64,000 nucleotides of DNA from CAILZL01 sp963748005 (GCA_963748005.1 CAVVHH010000002.1:1612001-1676000), one strand, 5' to 3'. Shown: positions 44,755 to 54,561, counted from the first letter of the stretch. The notes: a model not told the origin generated them from the letters alone. Numbers and translations are program-made.

Positions 44755-44854
44755 GAAATACTCCTCCGGGAAATTCGACGGTTTCTTGAATGGAATGAAC
44801 GCCCCTGATCGCCCGCCGCGCCGATCAAAGACCTATGCTCTGGATCCATGAAAT

Positions 44855-44870
44855 TGCAGGAAGCGTGCCA
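44855..44870 (-). promoter_or_regulatory. glnA: Sigma-54 promoter of glnA
   Basis: On the minus strand TGGCACGCTTCCTGCA fits the -24/-12 consensus TGGCAC-N5-TTGCA with one mismatch, and GG and GC are separated by exactly ten bases. Transcription would start near 44844, about 90 bases before glnA. Confidence 0.8.
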
Positions 44871-44871
44871 C

Positions 44872-44888
44872 CGCACTGCAGTGGCGCA
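44872..44888. promoter_or_regulatory. NtrC-like site next to the glnA promoter
   Basis: CGCACT-GCAGT-GGCGCA matches ten of twelve positions of the NtrC dyad (TGCACT-N5-GGTGCA). Centred near -36, it abuts the -24 box, where low-affinity sites lie in E. coli. Confidence 0.5.
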
Positions 44889-44943
44889 AGACAGCGCTAC
44901 TGCTGGAATCTTCACAACAATCTTCGTGAAACCGAAGGATGTT

Positions 44944-44960
44944 AGCACCACTATGGGGCA
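44944..44960. promoter_or_regulatory. NtrC enhancer site near -108 of glnA
   Basis: AGCACC-ACTAT-GGGGCA matches ten of twelve positions of the NtrC dyad. Its centre (44952) lies 108 bases before the predicted start, the position of a strong NtrC site at E. coli glnAp2. Confidence 0.65.
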
Positions 44961-44975
44961 TGCATCGAATGATTC

Positions 44976-44992
44976 CGCACCAGCCGTGAGCA
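44976..44992. promoter_or_regulatory. Weaker NtrC enhancer site near -140 of glnA
   Basis: CGCACC-AGCCG-TGAGCA matches nine of twelve positions. Its centre (44984) is 32 bases, three helical turns, from the -108 site, as in E. coli. Confidence 0.5.
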
Positions 44993-45160
44993 GCGCTTCG
45001 GCCGGCATCTGTTCATTGGTGCGACAGCCTCTGATCAGTGGGGCGATTGCCCAAACCCGGCGCAGCACTGCGAGCCCGTCCGGGGCTCAGCTATACTCGC
45101 CAGCCTTTTGATTTTGGCCTCTTTCACCCGCGGCGACAGCCGCTGCCGACCCAGAGTTCT

Positions 45161-46129
45161 ATGTCCTCCAGTCCAGCAACCAACCCGGTCAGCGCGACCT
45201 CGACGCCGCAAACCTTCCAGGACCTGATCCTCGCCTTGCAGCGCTATTGGGCCGATCGGGGCTGCGCCATCCTGCAGCCCTACGATATGGAAGTGGGCGC
45301 CGGCACCAGTCATACCGCCACATTTCTGCGTGCCTTGGGGCCTGAACCCTGGAGAGCAGGGTATGTGCAACCCAGCCGTCGCCCCAAGGATGGTCGCTAT
45401 GGTGAGAACCCCAACCGTCTGCAGCACTACTACCAGTTTCAGGTAGTGCTCAAGCCTGCCCCGGCGGACATTCTTGAACTGTACCTGGGGTCACTCGAAG
45501 CCGTTGGCTTTGACCTGAAAGTCAATGACATCCGGTTCGTTGAAGACGATTGGGAAAATCCAACTTTGGGCGCCTGGGGTCTGGGCTGGGAAGTGTGGCT
45601 GAACGGCATGGAAGTCACGCAGTTCACTTACTTCCAGCAGGTTGGTGGCATCGACTGCAAGCCGATCACCGGCGAAATCACCTACGGTCTGGAACGTCTG
45701 GCCATGTATCTGCAGGGCGTGAACAACGTGTTCGACCTCGTTTATGCACCGGGCATCAAGTACGGCGATGTGTTTCATCAGAACGAAGTCGAACAGAGCA
45801 CCTACAACTTCCAGCATAGCGATGTGGAGTTTCTTTTCACCGCGTTTACCGCACACGAGAAGCAGGCCAAACACCTGATGGAACAACAGTTGGCGCTTCC
45901 GGCTTATGAGCAGGTGCTGAAAGCTGCACACACCTTCAATCTGCTCGATGCACGCGGCGCAATCAGCGTCACCGAACGCGCGGCGTACATCGGCCGCATC
46001 CGCAACCTGGCTCGCTCCGTGGCGCAGAGCTATCTCGACAGCCGTGCGCGTCTTGGCTTCCCGATGGCGCCAAAAGGGTGGGCTGCTGAAGTGCTGGCCC
46101 AGCTGGAAAAAAACAAGAAGGTTGCCTGA
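45161..46129 (+). CDS. glyQ: Glycyl-tRNA synthetase alpha chain
   Basis: This is the catalytic subunit of the bacterial heterotetrameric glycyl-tRNA synthetase. The 322-residue protein has TFQDLILALQRYWADRGCAI, QPYDMEVGAGTSHTATFLR (class II motif region), RYGENPNRLQHYYQFQVVLKP and GLERLAMYLQ. The start chosen is the ATG at 45161; the in-frame stretch upstream overlaps the glnA control region and has no similarity. It is followed after three bases by glyS. Confidence 0.96.
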   Translation: MSSSPATNPVSATSTPQTFQDLILALQRYWADRGCAILQPYDMEVGAGTSHTATFLRALGPEPWRAGYVQPSRRPKDGRYGENPNRLQHYYQFQVVLKPAPADILELYLGSLEAVGFDLKVNDIRFVEDDWENPTLGAWGLGWEVWLNGMEVTQFTYFQQVGGIDCKPITGEITYGLERLAMYLQGVNNVFDLVYAPGIKYGDVFHQNEVEQSTYNFQHSDVEFLFTAFTAHEKQAKHLMEQQLALPAYEQVLKAAHTFNLLDARGAISVTERAAYIGRIRNLARSVAQSYLDSRARLGFPMAPKGWAAEVLAQLEKNKKVA

Positions 46130-46132
46130 GCG

Positions 46133-48286
46133 ATGAGCACGAAGAACCTGCTGGTTGAATTGTTTGTTGAAGAACTGCCGCCCAAGGCGCTGAAGGCTTT
46201 AGGCGAAAGTTTTGCCACTAGCTTGGGCGATAGCCTAAAGAGCCAAGGCTTGGCTTCGGATTGCGTGATCACCGCTTATGCTTCACCCCGCCGCCTTGGC
46301 GTACATGTAACTGACGTAACTGACAAAGCAGCCGATAAAGCCGTGCAACAAAAACTGATGCCGGTGAATGTCGCCTTGGACGCTGAAGGTCACCCCACGC
46401 CAGCACTTTTGAAAAAGCTCGGCGCAATGGGCTTTGACGCCGCAGTGGTACCGCAACTCAAACGCGCACCCGACGGCAAATCAGAAGCAGTATTTCTTGA
46501 TGTAGTGGTGGCAGGGGCCACACTGCATGAAGGCCTGCAGAAGGCGATTGAAGACGCTTTGGCTAAACTACCCATTCCGAAAGTCATGAGTTATCAGCTG
46601 GCGGATGGCTGGAGCAGCGTCAACTTCGTGCGTCCTGCGCATGGCTTAGTGGCCTTGCACGGCGCAGATGTCATAGACGTTTCCGTACTGGGCTTGGATG
46701 CAGGTCGTACGACGCAGGGTCATCGCTTTGAAGCTAGCAAGCCGGTGATTGAACTGAAGGATGCCGATAGCTATGCGCAACAACTGCAAAGCGAAGGCGC
46801 AGTGATTGCCAGCTTTGCCGAGCGCCGGGCCGAGATCGTTCGGCAACTTCAGGCAGCAGCAAGCAAGGAAGGTCTGCAGCCCATTACTGATCAAGCATTG
46901 GTCGATGAAGTCACTGCGCTGGTGGAACGCCCCAATGTGCTCATCTGCCAGTTCGAAAAAGAATTTCTGGAAGTGCCTGCAGAGTGTCTGATTCTGACCA
47001 TGAAGGCCAATCAGAAGTATTTTCCGCTGCTGGATGCGAACGGCAAACTGACCAACAAGTTCCTGGTGGTGAGCAACATCACACCCGCTGATCCTTCACG
47101 TGTAATTGACGGCAATGAACGCGTGGTGCGTCCGCGTCTGGCCGACGCCAAGTTCTTCTACGATCAGGATCGCAAGCAGACGCTGGAGTCGCACGTGCCG
47201 CGACTGGCCAAGATCGTGTATCACAACCAGCTCGGTTCGCAGCTGGATCGCGTCGAACGCGTGCTGAAGCTGGCCGGACTGATCGGCTCTCACTTGGGCG
47301 GGACAACCGCTGCCAAAGCTGATCAGGCGGCTTTGCTTGCCAAAGCCGATCTGGTCACAGACATGGTGGGCGAGTTCCCCGAACTGCAAGGTATCATGGG
47401 CCGTTATTACGCGCTGGCCGATGGCCTTGATGCAGAAGTTGCCGAGGCCATTCGCGAGCAGTATCTGCCCCGTGGCGCTGGCGACGAGTTGCCTGCCACA
47501 CACACCGGCATGGCGCTATCGCTGGCTGACAAGCTGGAAACGCTGTGTGGGATTTTCTATGTGGGGCAGAGGCCGACAGGAGCGAAAGACCCCTTCGGTT
47601 TGCGGCGTGCCGCCATTGGCATTCTTCGAATAATTATTGAACGTGATTTATCTTTGGATCTAAGCACGCTGATTGCCAAAGGAGTTGATCTTGCGAATGC
47701 CGCCGTTGCCGAAGTTGCCAGCCGTTCACAGAAAGCTCATCTTTCTGGTGGTGAGAGCAGATGCGCATCTGAAGTCTACGACTACATCATGGAGCGCCTG
47801 CGCGGCTACTACCTTGAAAACGCAGCGCTCACCATCAATACCGAGATGTTCGATGCCGTGCTCGCCAATCGCCCTGCGTCGCCGCTGGATTTTGACCAGC
47901 GCCTGCGAGCCCTGCAGCACTTCCTGACATTGAGTGATGCGCAGAGCCTTGCCGCGGCCAACAAGCGCATCACCAACATTCTCAGGAAGGTGGAAGTTTC
48001 GATCAGCACTGAAGTCGATGTAGACAAGTTTGTCGAAGCAGCAGAACGCGACCTGTTTGTGCAACTGCAGACCGCCGAGACCGATACCAAACCATTGTTC
48101 GCCGCCCATAACTACGCTGACGCACTCACGAGCCTGGCAACATTGCGTCCGGCGGTCGATCTGTTCTTCGACAAGGTGATGGTGATGGCCGACGACATTG
48201 CCGTGCGCAATAACCGTCTAGCGCTGCTGGCACGTCTGCAGGGAGTATTCCTGCAAGTCGCGGATCTGTCGCGACTGCCCGGTTAG
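46133..48286 (+). CDS. glyS: Glycyl-tRNA synthetase beta chain
   Basis: GlyS binds tRNA-Gly for the alpha-beta synthetase. The 717-residue protein begins LLVELFVEELPPKALKAL and contains the family blocks ECLILTMKANQKYFPLLD, KTLESHVPRL-like RKQTLESHVPRLAKIVYHNQLGS, and ADKLETLCGIFYVGQRPTGAKDPFGLRRAA. The C-terminal anticodon-binding region (DDIAVRNNRLALLARL) is intact. It forms an operon with glyQ, and the acyltransferase gene follows after 16 bases. Confidence 0.96.
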   Translation: MSTKNLLVELFVEELPPKALKALGESFATSLGDSLKSQGLASDCVITAYASPRRLGVHVTDVTDKAADKAVQQKLMPVNVALDAEGHPTPALLKKLGAMGFDAAVVPQLKRAPDGKSEAVFLDVVVAGATLHEGLQKAIEDALAKLPIPKVMSYQLADGWSSVNFVRPAHGLVALHGADVIDVSVLGLDAGRTTQGHRFEASKPVIELKDADSYAQQLQSEGAVIASFAERRAEIVRQLQAAASKEGLQPITDQALVDEVTALVERPNVLICQFEKEFLEVPAECLILTMKANQKYFPLLDANGKLTNKFLVVSNITPADPSRVIDGNERVVRPRLADAKFFYDQDRKQTLESHVPRLAKIVYHNQLGSQLDRVERVLKLAGLIGSHLGGTTAAKADQAALLAKADLVTDMVGEFPELQGIMGRYYALADGLDAEVAEAIREQYLPRGAGDELPATHTGMALSLADKLETLCGIFYVGQRPTGAKDPFGLRRAAIGILRIIIERDLSLDLSTLIAKGVDLANAAVAEVASRSQKAHLSGGESRCASEVYDYIMERLRGYYLENAALTINTEMFDAVLANRPASPLDFDQRLRALQHFLTLSDAQSLAAANKRITNILRKVEVSISTEVDVDKFVEAAERDLFVQLQTAETDTKPLFAAHNYADALTSLATLRPAVDLFFDKVMVMADDIAVRNNRLALLARLQGVFLQVADLSRLPG

Positions 48287-48302
48287 CGCGGGGCTATCCG
48301 GC

Positions 48303-49034
48303 ATGCATGTGTTGCAGCTTGTCAGATCCATTCTGTTTACCGGCCTGTTCTTCGTCTGCACAGCGCTGTATGCCGTACCGGTGCTATTGATCGGCTGGGC
48401 GTTACCGTTCAATGCGCGCTGGGCATTTGCGCGCAGCTGGGCTGGCGTGAACTTGTGGTTGCTCAAGGTGTTGTGTGACCTGCATTTCGTGGTGGAAGGC
48501 CGCGAACATATTCCATCCGGTTGTCATGTGGCCATGTGGAAGCATGCGTCGACCTGGGAAACCATCGCGCAGGCACTGGTGTTCCCTGCGCAATGCTGGG
48601 TGCTCAAACACGAGCTGATGTGGATTCCAGTGGTGGGCTGGGCGCTACGTGTCATGCAGCCCATCGACATCAACCGTTCGGCCGGCAGCACCGCGGTTAA
48701 GCAGGTGATCGCACAGGGTAAGCAACGCCTGCAAAGTGGTCGCTGGGTGGTGATCTTTCCTGAGGGCACACGCGCTGCAGTGGGCGAAGTCAAGAAATAT
48801 GGCCTGAGCGGCGCACTGCTTGCGGCCGAAGCCGGCGTGAAGATTGTGCCCGTGGCCCATACCGCAGGCTATTTTTGGCCACGGCGTGGCTGGCTGAAGA
48901 GGCCAGGCACTATCCGCGTGGTAATCGGTTCACCCATAGATACGCAGGGGCGCGATCCACGCGAACTGAACGCACAAGTGCAGGACTGGATCGAGCAGAC
49001 CATCCTGCGTATTGCTCCCACTACAGTCAGATAA
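48303..49034 (+). CDS. plsC: 1-acyl-sn-glycerol-3-phosphate acyltransferase-like
   Basis: This 243-residue membrane-associated protein belongs to the PlsC family, which makes phosphatidic acid. An N-terminal helix (about 12-32) precedes the HX4(D/E) motif in KHASTWET, the substrate loop VMQPIDINRSAGSTA and FPEGTRAAVGEVKKYG. The acidic residue is Glu instead of Asp, a known variant of one PlsC subgroup. Its specificity is not deducible. It is read with glyQS. Confidence 0.88.
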   Translation: MHVLQLVRSILFTGLFFVCTALYAVPVLLIGWALPFNARWAFARSWAGVNLWLLKVLCDLHFVVEGREHIPSGCHVAMWKHASTWETIAQALVFPAQCWVLKHELMWIPVVGWALRVMQPIDINRSAGSTAVKQVIAQGKQRLQSGRWVVIFPEGTRAAVGEVKKYGLSGALLAAEAGVKIVPVAHTAGYFWPRRGWLKRPGTIRVVIGSPIDTQGRDPRELNAQVQDWIEQTILRIAPTTVR

Positions 49035-49057
49035 ACCGGAACGGGTTGAGGGCATTC

Positions 49058-49684
49058 TCAGCTGTTCAGCGCGCGGATGGCCCGATCATGGAATGTGGCC
49101 AGTAGCATTGCGCAACTGGAACCGATCAATGCCAGAAACATGTCGGATTGCGTATCCCACGCGTAACCCTGTGTGCCGAGAAATTCATCGGCACCTGACC
49201 CTAACCATAGTGCTGACCACCATTCGATCAGTTCGTAAAGAGCACTGATCGCCAGGCAGATACTGATACACAGGAAAGCCAGCAGGCCTTTTTCCTTGAT
49301 GGCGTATATACGTACCAGCAGCTCACGTGCAACGAATGCTGGAATGAAGCCTTGGACGAAATGCCCAATCTTATCGTAGTTGTTGCGCGAGAAGTCGAAC
49401 CAGTCCTGCATCCAGAAGCCCAGCGGCACGCGCGCATATGTGTAAGCGCCGCCCAGCATCAGGATCAGACCATGCAGCGTCATGAGGCCGTACACCAGCG
49501 GCGTGAATACGAAGCGTTTTCGCGTCAGCCACAGAATGGGCATGAGAACCAGACAGGGCATCACTTCCATCAGCCAGGTGCCACGCTCGTAGGGAGCGCG
49601 ACCTGAAACCAGCAAGCCCATCGTCCACACGATCATCAACGTGAGCAAGGCTCGCTGGGATGCCTGCATTTCATTGGGCTTCAT
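49058..49684 (-). CDS. DUF2238 (YjdF-like) membrane protein
   Basis: This 208-residue protein has about six membrane helices and the DUF2238 signature YDKIGHFVQGFIPAFVARE followed by SALYELIEWWSALWLGSGADEFLGTQGYAWDTQSDM. Function is unknown. It converges on the acyltransferase gene and is separated from gyrB by 56 bases. Confidence 0.85.
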   Translation of the reverse strand: MKPNEMQASQRALLTLMIVWTMGLLVSGRAPYERGTWLMEVMPCLVLMPILWLTRKRFVFTPLVYGLMTLHGLILMLGGAYTYARVPLGFWMQDWFDFSRNNYDKIGHFVQGFIPAFVARELLVRIYAIKEKGLLAFLCISICLAISALYELIEWWSALWLGSGADEFLGTQGYAWDTQSDMFLALIGSSCAMLLATFHDRAIRALNS

Positions 49685-49740
49685 TCAGCCTCGGCCATGA
49701 GTTGAGTCTTGCTGTTCTCCCACGGCAGCCCTACAAGCTG

Positions 49741-52161
49741 CTAGATATCCAGGTTGGAAACGGACAACGCATTCTTCTCGATGAACTCTCTTCGCGGTTC
49801 GACCTGATCGCCCATCAAAGTCGCAAAAATGTCATTGGCGCCCTGAGCATCCTCGATGCGGACCTGGATAAGCCGGCGTGTCGCAGGATTGATGGTGGTG
49901 TCCCACAACTGCTCCGGATTCATCTCACCAAGACCTTTGTAACGCTGGATATTCTGGCCCCGACGTGCCTGATCAAGCAGCCAGTTCATCGCCTGCTTGA
50001 ACGAACTGATTTCCTGTCTGGCTTCGCCCTTGACCACATAGGCGCCGGGACCGATCAAGCCCATAAGCGTCTTGCCGAGTTCGGCAATACGCAGGTATTC
50101 GGCCGAGGTGAAGAATTCGCGATGAATGTGCTTTTCGTTGTTGACCCCGTGTTCGATGCGGGTAACGAGCAGGCCAGCATGCTTCTGATCAAGTTCAGCG
50201 CGTACTACATAGCGTCGCACAGCCTCTTCAACCGCATTGAGTTCCTTTTCAAGTTGCGCGGCCCAACCAGACAACCAGGCGGTATCGTCATGCAGTGCTA
50301 ACGTAACTTCTGGCAAGTACAACATTTGCTCCAGAACACGCTGATCGTAGCGGCGTGAGGAACGGCGAATGATGCCCTGCACTTCTGTCCATTGCCGCAT
50401 TAGTGCGTCGAGGGTATTGCCGGACAATATAGCTGCAGCGCCACCCGGACACAGCGCGGCGCCATCAGTGGCGGACTTGAGCAACAAATCATTGAGCTCG
50501 TTGTCGTCTTTCACATAGGTCTCGGTCTTGCCCTTCTTCACCTTGTAAAGTGGTGGTTGCGCAATATAGATGTGACCACGTTCGATGAGCTGCGGCATCT
50601 GCCGGTAGAAAAATGTCAGCAACAGCGTTCTGATGTGCGAACCGTCTACGTCAGCGTCGGTCATGATGATGATGCGGTGATAGCGCAACTTGGCGACATC
50701 AAAGTCGTCTGCACCGATGCCACAGCCCAGTGCGGTGATGAGCGTGCCCACTTCAGCCGATGAAAGCATCTTGTCAAAGCGCGCTTTCTCGACATTCAGG
50801 ATCTTGCCTTTGAGCGGCAAGATAGCTTGGGTACGACGGTCTCGTCCCTGTTTGGCGGATCCGCCGGCGGAATCACCCTCTACCAGAAACATTTCCGACA
50901 GCGCCGGATCTTTTTCCTGACAATCTGCCAACTTGCCGGGTAACCCAGCAATATCAAGCGCACCTTTACGTCGGGTCATTTCGCGTGCCTTGCGAGCGGC
51001 CTCGCGTGCACGTGCAGCTTCGACGACTTTCTCGGCAATTGCCTTCGCGTTAGAGGGATTTTCCAGCAAGAACTCTTCAAGTTTCTCGCTGACGGACTGT
51101 TCAACGATGGACTTGATCTCGGATGAAACCAGCTTGTCCTTGGTCTGTGAGGAAAATTTTGGGTCAGGCATCTTGACCGACAGGATGGCCGTCAACCCTT
51201 CGCGAGCATCGTCACCGGTAGTCGCCAGTTTTTCCTTCGCAGAAAACTCGCGCTCGATATAGCCATTCAGGGTACGCGTCAGCGCGGCACGAAACCCGGC
51301 CAAATGCGTACCGCCATCCTTTTGCGGTATGTTGTTGGTGTAGCAATACATGTTTTCTTGATAAGAATCATTCCATTGCATAGCGAGTTCGACGGAGATA
51401 GCGCCCTGATCGGTACGGAAGTACACCATGTTCTGGTGAATTGGTGCTTTTGTCCGATTGAGGTGGCGCACAAACTCACGGATGCCACCCTCAGCGGCAA
51501 ATTCTTCGCGTTTGTCGTCGCGCTCATCAATCAACTCAATCCGCACGCCCGAGTTCAGAAACGATAGTTCTCGTAGGCGCTTCGCAAGGATGTCGTATAC
51601 GAATTCAATGTGGGTAAAGGTCTGGGCACTGGGTTTGAAGCGAATAGTGGTTCCGCGTCGATCCGTGGTGCCCACAACCGCCAAGGGTGCCTGGGGATCA
51701 CCCATCCGGTATTCCTGCTGGTACAAGGTCTGGTCACGGTGAATGGTCAACAGCAGGTACTCGGAAAGTGCATTAACAACCGATACACCCACACCATGCA
51801 GGCCGCCGGAAACCTTGTAAGAGGAGTCATCGAATTTTCCACCTGCGTGCAGGACGGTCATGATGACTTCGGCCGCCGAAACACCCTCCTCGGGCATGAT
51901 ATCCACAGGAATTCCACGGCCGTTATCTGATACCGTTACTGATTGATCGGCATGTATGGTTACGGTGATGTGATCGCAGTGTCCCGCCAAGGCTTCGTCG
52001 ATGGAGTTATCGACTACTTCAAACACCATGTGGTGCAACCCGGTACCGTCGTCGGTATCACCGATGTACATGCCAGGACGCTTGCGAACTGCGTCAAGGC
52101 CTTTCAAGACCTTGATTTTGCTGGAATCATAAACGCTGTCGTTGGGAGGTGTTTCGCTCAT
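49741..52161 (-). CDS. gyrB: DNA gyrase subunit B
   Basis: GyrB supplies ATPase and TOPRIM functions for negative supercoiling. The 806-residue protein has the GHKL ATPase (KVLKGLDAVRKRPGMYIGDT, GGLHGVGVSVVNALS), the TOPRIM start LVEGDSAGGSAKQGRDR and DADVDGSHIRTLLLTFFYR, and the C-terminal GLGEMNPEQLWDTT. The insert of about 170 residues after TOPRIM is usual for gammaproteobacteria. It ends the dnaA-dnaN-recF-gyrB order. Confidence 0.97.
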   Translation of the reverse strand: MSETPPNDSVYDSSKIKVLKGLDAVRKRPGMYIGDTDDGTGLHHMVFEVVDNSIDEALAGHCDHITVTIHADQSVTVSDNGRGIPVDIMPEEGVSAAEVIMTVLHAGGKFDDSSYKVSGGLHGVGVSVVNALSEYLLLTIHRDQTLYQQEYRMGDPQAPLAVVGTTDRRGTTIRFKPSAQTFTHIEFVYDILAKRLRELSFLNSGVRIELIDERDDKREEFAAEGGIREFVRHLNRTKAPIHQNMVYFRTDQGAISVELAMQWNDSYQENMYCYTNNIPQKDGGTHLAGFRAALTRTLNGYIEREFSAKEKLATTGDDAREGLTAILSVKMPDPKFSSQTKDKLVSSEIKSIVEQSVSEKLEEFLLENPSNAKAIAEKVVEAARAREAARKAREMTRRKGALDIAGLPGKLADCQEKDPALSEMFLVEGDSAGGSAKQGRDRRTQAILPLKGKILNVEKARFDKMLSSAEVGTLITALGCGIGADDFDVAKLRYHRIIIMTDADVDGSHIRTLLLTFFYRQMPQLIERGHIYIAQPPLYKVKKGKTETYVKDDNELNDLLLKSATDGAALCPGGAAAILSGNTLDALMRQWTEVQGIIRRSSRRYDQRVLEQMLYLPEVTLALHDDTAWLSGWAAQLEKELNAVEEAVRRYVVRAELDQKHAGLLVTRIEHGVNNEKHIHREFFTSAEYLRIAELGKTLMGLIGPGAYVVKGEARQEISSFKQAMNWLLDQARRGQNIQRYKGLGEMNPEQLWDTTINPATRRLIQVRIEDAQGANDIFATLMGDQVEPRREFIEKNALSVSNLDI

Positions 52162-52189
52162 GCCATCATCCGTTTAGAAAGTCGGAGCA

Positions 52190-53257
52190 TTATGCCATTG
52201 GTTGAACCATACCGTGTTCCACGTGAAACAATCTGGCGTGTGGAAAGTGTTTTAAGGCATCACGAGTAAGCGACGTCACAACCAGTTGCGTTGGAATCGC
52301 AGACACGGCAGCCAGAAGTTTCCCCAAGTTATCCACATCCAGCTCCGCCGCAGGATCATCCAGCAATAAGCAGGCAGGAGGCGCACCAATAGCAGAGCGA
52401 TGCGCTTGCTGCGCAAGCAACAGAGCGCAAGCAAGCATCTTCTGTTGCCCTCTGGAAATTCTGTCCTTTGCAGCTACATTGGCGACCTTCAGCAACAAAT
52501 CCGCCCGGTGAGGGCCAACACTAGTAACGCCCCGCACTTGATCACGCGACATTGCATCATGGATCGCTGCTTCGAGAGCAGTTTGAGTTTTCCACCCACG
52601 CTGGTGCTCTATGTCCACATTGAGACCCAACAGCTGCTGCCCCATACGAGTTACGAAGGGTCTTAGCTCTTGCACATAGGTGTCGCGGAATAGTGCGACC
52701 TGGGTACCCTGCTCTACTAACTCTGTATTCCAAACTCGCAGCTCTTCGGGTGGTCGCCGTGATCTCAAGGAGACATTTCTCTGTCTGAGGGCTCGCTGAT
52801 AGCGCCGCCAAGCGTCGTGAAATCGTTGTTCCACGTGGAACACACCCCAGTCCAGAAATCGGCGCCTCCGGACAGGACCGTCTTCCAGCAGCCGGTGCAC
52901 CTCAGGATCGATTACCTGAACGGGGAGGCGCGCCGCCAAGCCTGCAAGACCATGTACCGCCTCGCCGTTAACGTGCACCTCCTTGGAATCAGGCATACCA
53001 CGTACGCCCAGTATGTCTACACCATATGGGCCGTTCACCTTGGCAACAGTGAGAAAACTATCTGCTTGGTGCCTGACAAGTTTCTCTGTCTGACGGGTAC
53101 GAAATGAATGCCCGCTACCCAGCAAATAAATGGCCTCGAGCAAACTGGTCTTGCCCGAGGCGTTTGGTCCGACAATCAAGTTCGCATCTAATGCCAGATC
53201 GACACGTGCTTTTTCAATGCAACGAAATTGCTCGATGTCGATATGAAGCAAGGTCAT
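52190..53257 (-). CDS. recF: DNA replication and repair protein RecF
   Basis: RecF loads RecA at gaps together with RecO and RecR. The 355-residue SMC-like ATPase has Walker A GPNASGKTSLLEAIYLLG, signature SRGQQKMLACALLLAQ and Walker B LLLDDPAAELD. It lies 23 bases after dnaN and 28 before gyrB. A perfect DnaA box falls inside the gene at 52329-52337, within the codons for the conserved ELDVDNLG region. Confidence 0.95.
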   Translation of the reverse strand: MTLLHIDIEQFRCIEKARVDLALDANLIVGPNASGKTSLLEAIYLLGSGHSFRTRQTEKLVRHQADSFLTVAKVNGPYGVDILGVRGMPDSKEVHVNGEAVHGLAGLAARLPVQVIDPEVHRLLEDGPVRRRRFLDWGVFHVEQRFHDAWRRYQRALRQRNVSLRSRRPPEELRVWNTELVEQGTQVALFRDTYVQELRPFVTRMGQQLLGLNVDIEHQRGWKTQTALEAAIHDAMSRDQVRGVTSVGPHRADLLLKVANVAAKDRISRGQQKMLACALLLAQQAHRSAIGAPPACLLLDDPAAELDVDNLGKLLAAVSAIPTQLVVTSLTRDALKHFPHARLFHVEHGMVQPMA

Positions 53258-53280
53258 CGACTAACTCATCGATAACGCAT

Positions 53281-54375
53281 CTAGAGGCGCATCGGCATGA
53301 CCACATACCTGGAATTCACGGCATCAGGAGCCTTAATCAGGCAACTGCTATTCCCGTCTGTAAATCCCAGTTCAACTTTGTCGCCGTCGACAGCAGCCAG
53401 TGCTTCCATCAGGTAATTCACATTGAAGCCAATTTCCATGGCTTCGCCGGTATGGGTAACTTCCAGTTCTTCTTCAGCTTCTTCCTGCTCAGGATTGTGT
53501 GCCTGAAGGACCAGCAAACCAGGCTTAAGCGTCAAACGAATTCCGCGATATTTTTCGTTGGACAGGATGGCAGCGCGCTGTAATGCGGTGCGCAGCCCCA
53601 CTCGATCCGCACCGACGATCCGGTTGGGTTCACTGGGAATAACGCGCCCGTAGTCCGGAAAGCGGCCGTCGATCAGTTTGGACGTGAAGCGCACACCGTC
53701 AACTGTTACCCGCATGTGATTGGTGCTGATACTGATCTCCACATCTCCCTGACTACCCAATATTCGCTGCAACTCCAACACGCCCTTGCGCGGCAGGATG
53801 ACTTGGAGATTGGCTACCGGGTCCTTGAGTTTGGCTTCCGCCAATGCCAAGCGATGGCCATCGGTGGCAACCAGGCGAAGCTGGTGATCAGCAAGTTCAA
53901 ACAACAAGCCATTCAGGTAGTACCGGACATCCTGCTGTGCCATTGAAAAATGGGTCTTGTCCAATAAGACCTTCATGTCTGCTTGAGACAAACTGAACTT
54001 CTGTTTGGCATCAATGTTTTCGATCGTCGGAAAATCGGTCGCTGACAAAGTAGCCAGCGTAAACCTGCTCTTTCCAGAGCGAATCACGGCTCGTTCACCT
54101 TCGATGCTGAAAGCAATCGATGCTTTATCAGGCAGCGCTTTGATGATGTCGAGAAACTTGCGCCCAGGAACGGTGATCTCGCCCGCGTCGGCAGTAGACG
54201 CCGCACCGCTTGCACTCAGCTCCACTTCAAGGTCAGTAGCCGTAATTACCAGCTTCTGATCTTTGGCAACTAACAGGACATTAGCCAGAACGGGCATGGT
54301 TTGACGGCGTTCAACCACACCAATCACGGCATGCAAAGGGGTAAGTATTGCTTCGCGTTCTGCACTGAACTTCAT
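53281..54375 (-). CDS. dnaN: DNA polymerase III beta sliding clamp
   Basis: DnaN is the ring clamp that tethers polymerase III. The 364-residue protein has three clamp folds; recognisable blocks are REAILTPLHAVIGVVERRQTMPVLANVLL at the start, GHRLALAE in the middle, FPDYGRVIP and the C-terminal VVMPMRL forming part of the hydrophobic peptide pocket. It follows the origin region and is the second gene of the replication cluster. Confidence 0.97.
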   Translation of the reverse strand: MKFSAEREAILTPLHAVIGVVERRQTMPVLANVLLVAKDQKLVITATDLEVELSASGAASTADAGEITVPGRKFLDIIKALPDKASIAFSIEGERAVIRSGKSRFTLATLSATDFPTIENIDAKQKFSLSQADMKVLLDKTHFSMAQQDVRYYLNGLLFELADHQLRLVATDGHRLALAEAKLKDPVANLQVILPRKGVLELQRILGSQGDVEISISTNHMRVTVDGVRFTSKLIDGRFPDYGRVIPSEPNRIVGADRVGLRTALQRAAILSNEKYRGIRLTLKPGLLVLQAHNPEQEEAEEELEVTHTGEAMEIGFNVNYLMEALAAVDGDKVELGFTDGNSSCLIKAPDAVNSRYVVMPMRL

Positions 54376-54438
54376 TTCGGCACCGTCTGATTTCCAAGTT
54401 CTTTAAATAAATATTCTTAATACTTAAATCAATTATGA

Positions 54439-54447
54439 CTACTACTA
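54439..54447 (-). promoter_or_regulatory. DnaA-trio tract
   Basis: On the minus strand TAGTAGTAG follows the DnaA box at 54462-54470 after a 14-base spacer and leads into the A/T-rich segment. This matches the basal unwinding order: box, spacer, trios, A/T-rich DNA. Confidence 0.65.
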
Positions 54448-54461
54448 GTGAAGCGATTTTC

Positions 54462-54470
54462 TGTGGATAA
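54462..54470 (-). promoter_or_regulatory. DnaA box 1
   Basis: TGTGGATAA on the plus strand, a perfect complement of TTATCCACA. It points towards the trio tract and the A/T-rich segment. Confidence 0.85.
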
Positions 54471-54561
54471 CAACCTAAAATTCAAGTATTTCAATGAATT
54501 GGATAGTTACCTAGAAGCCCTTAGATCCTCTTAACTAAGCATGTCTTTCTTGTACAAAGTC

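Noticed and set aside
52329..52337. Perfect DnaA box inside recF
   Set aside because: It falls in conserved RecF codons (ELDVDNLG region) and is isolated from other boxes, so chance or coding constraint is the simpler reading.
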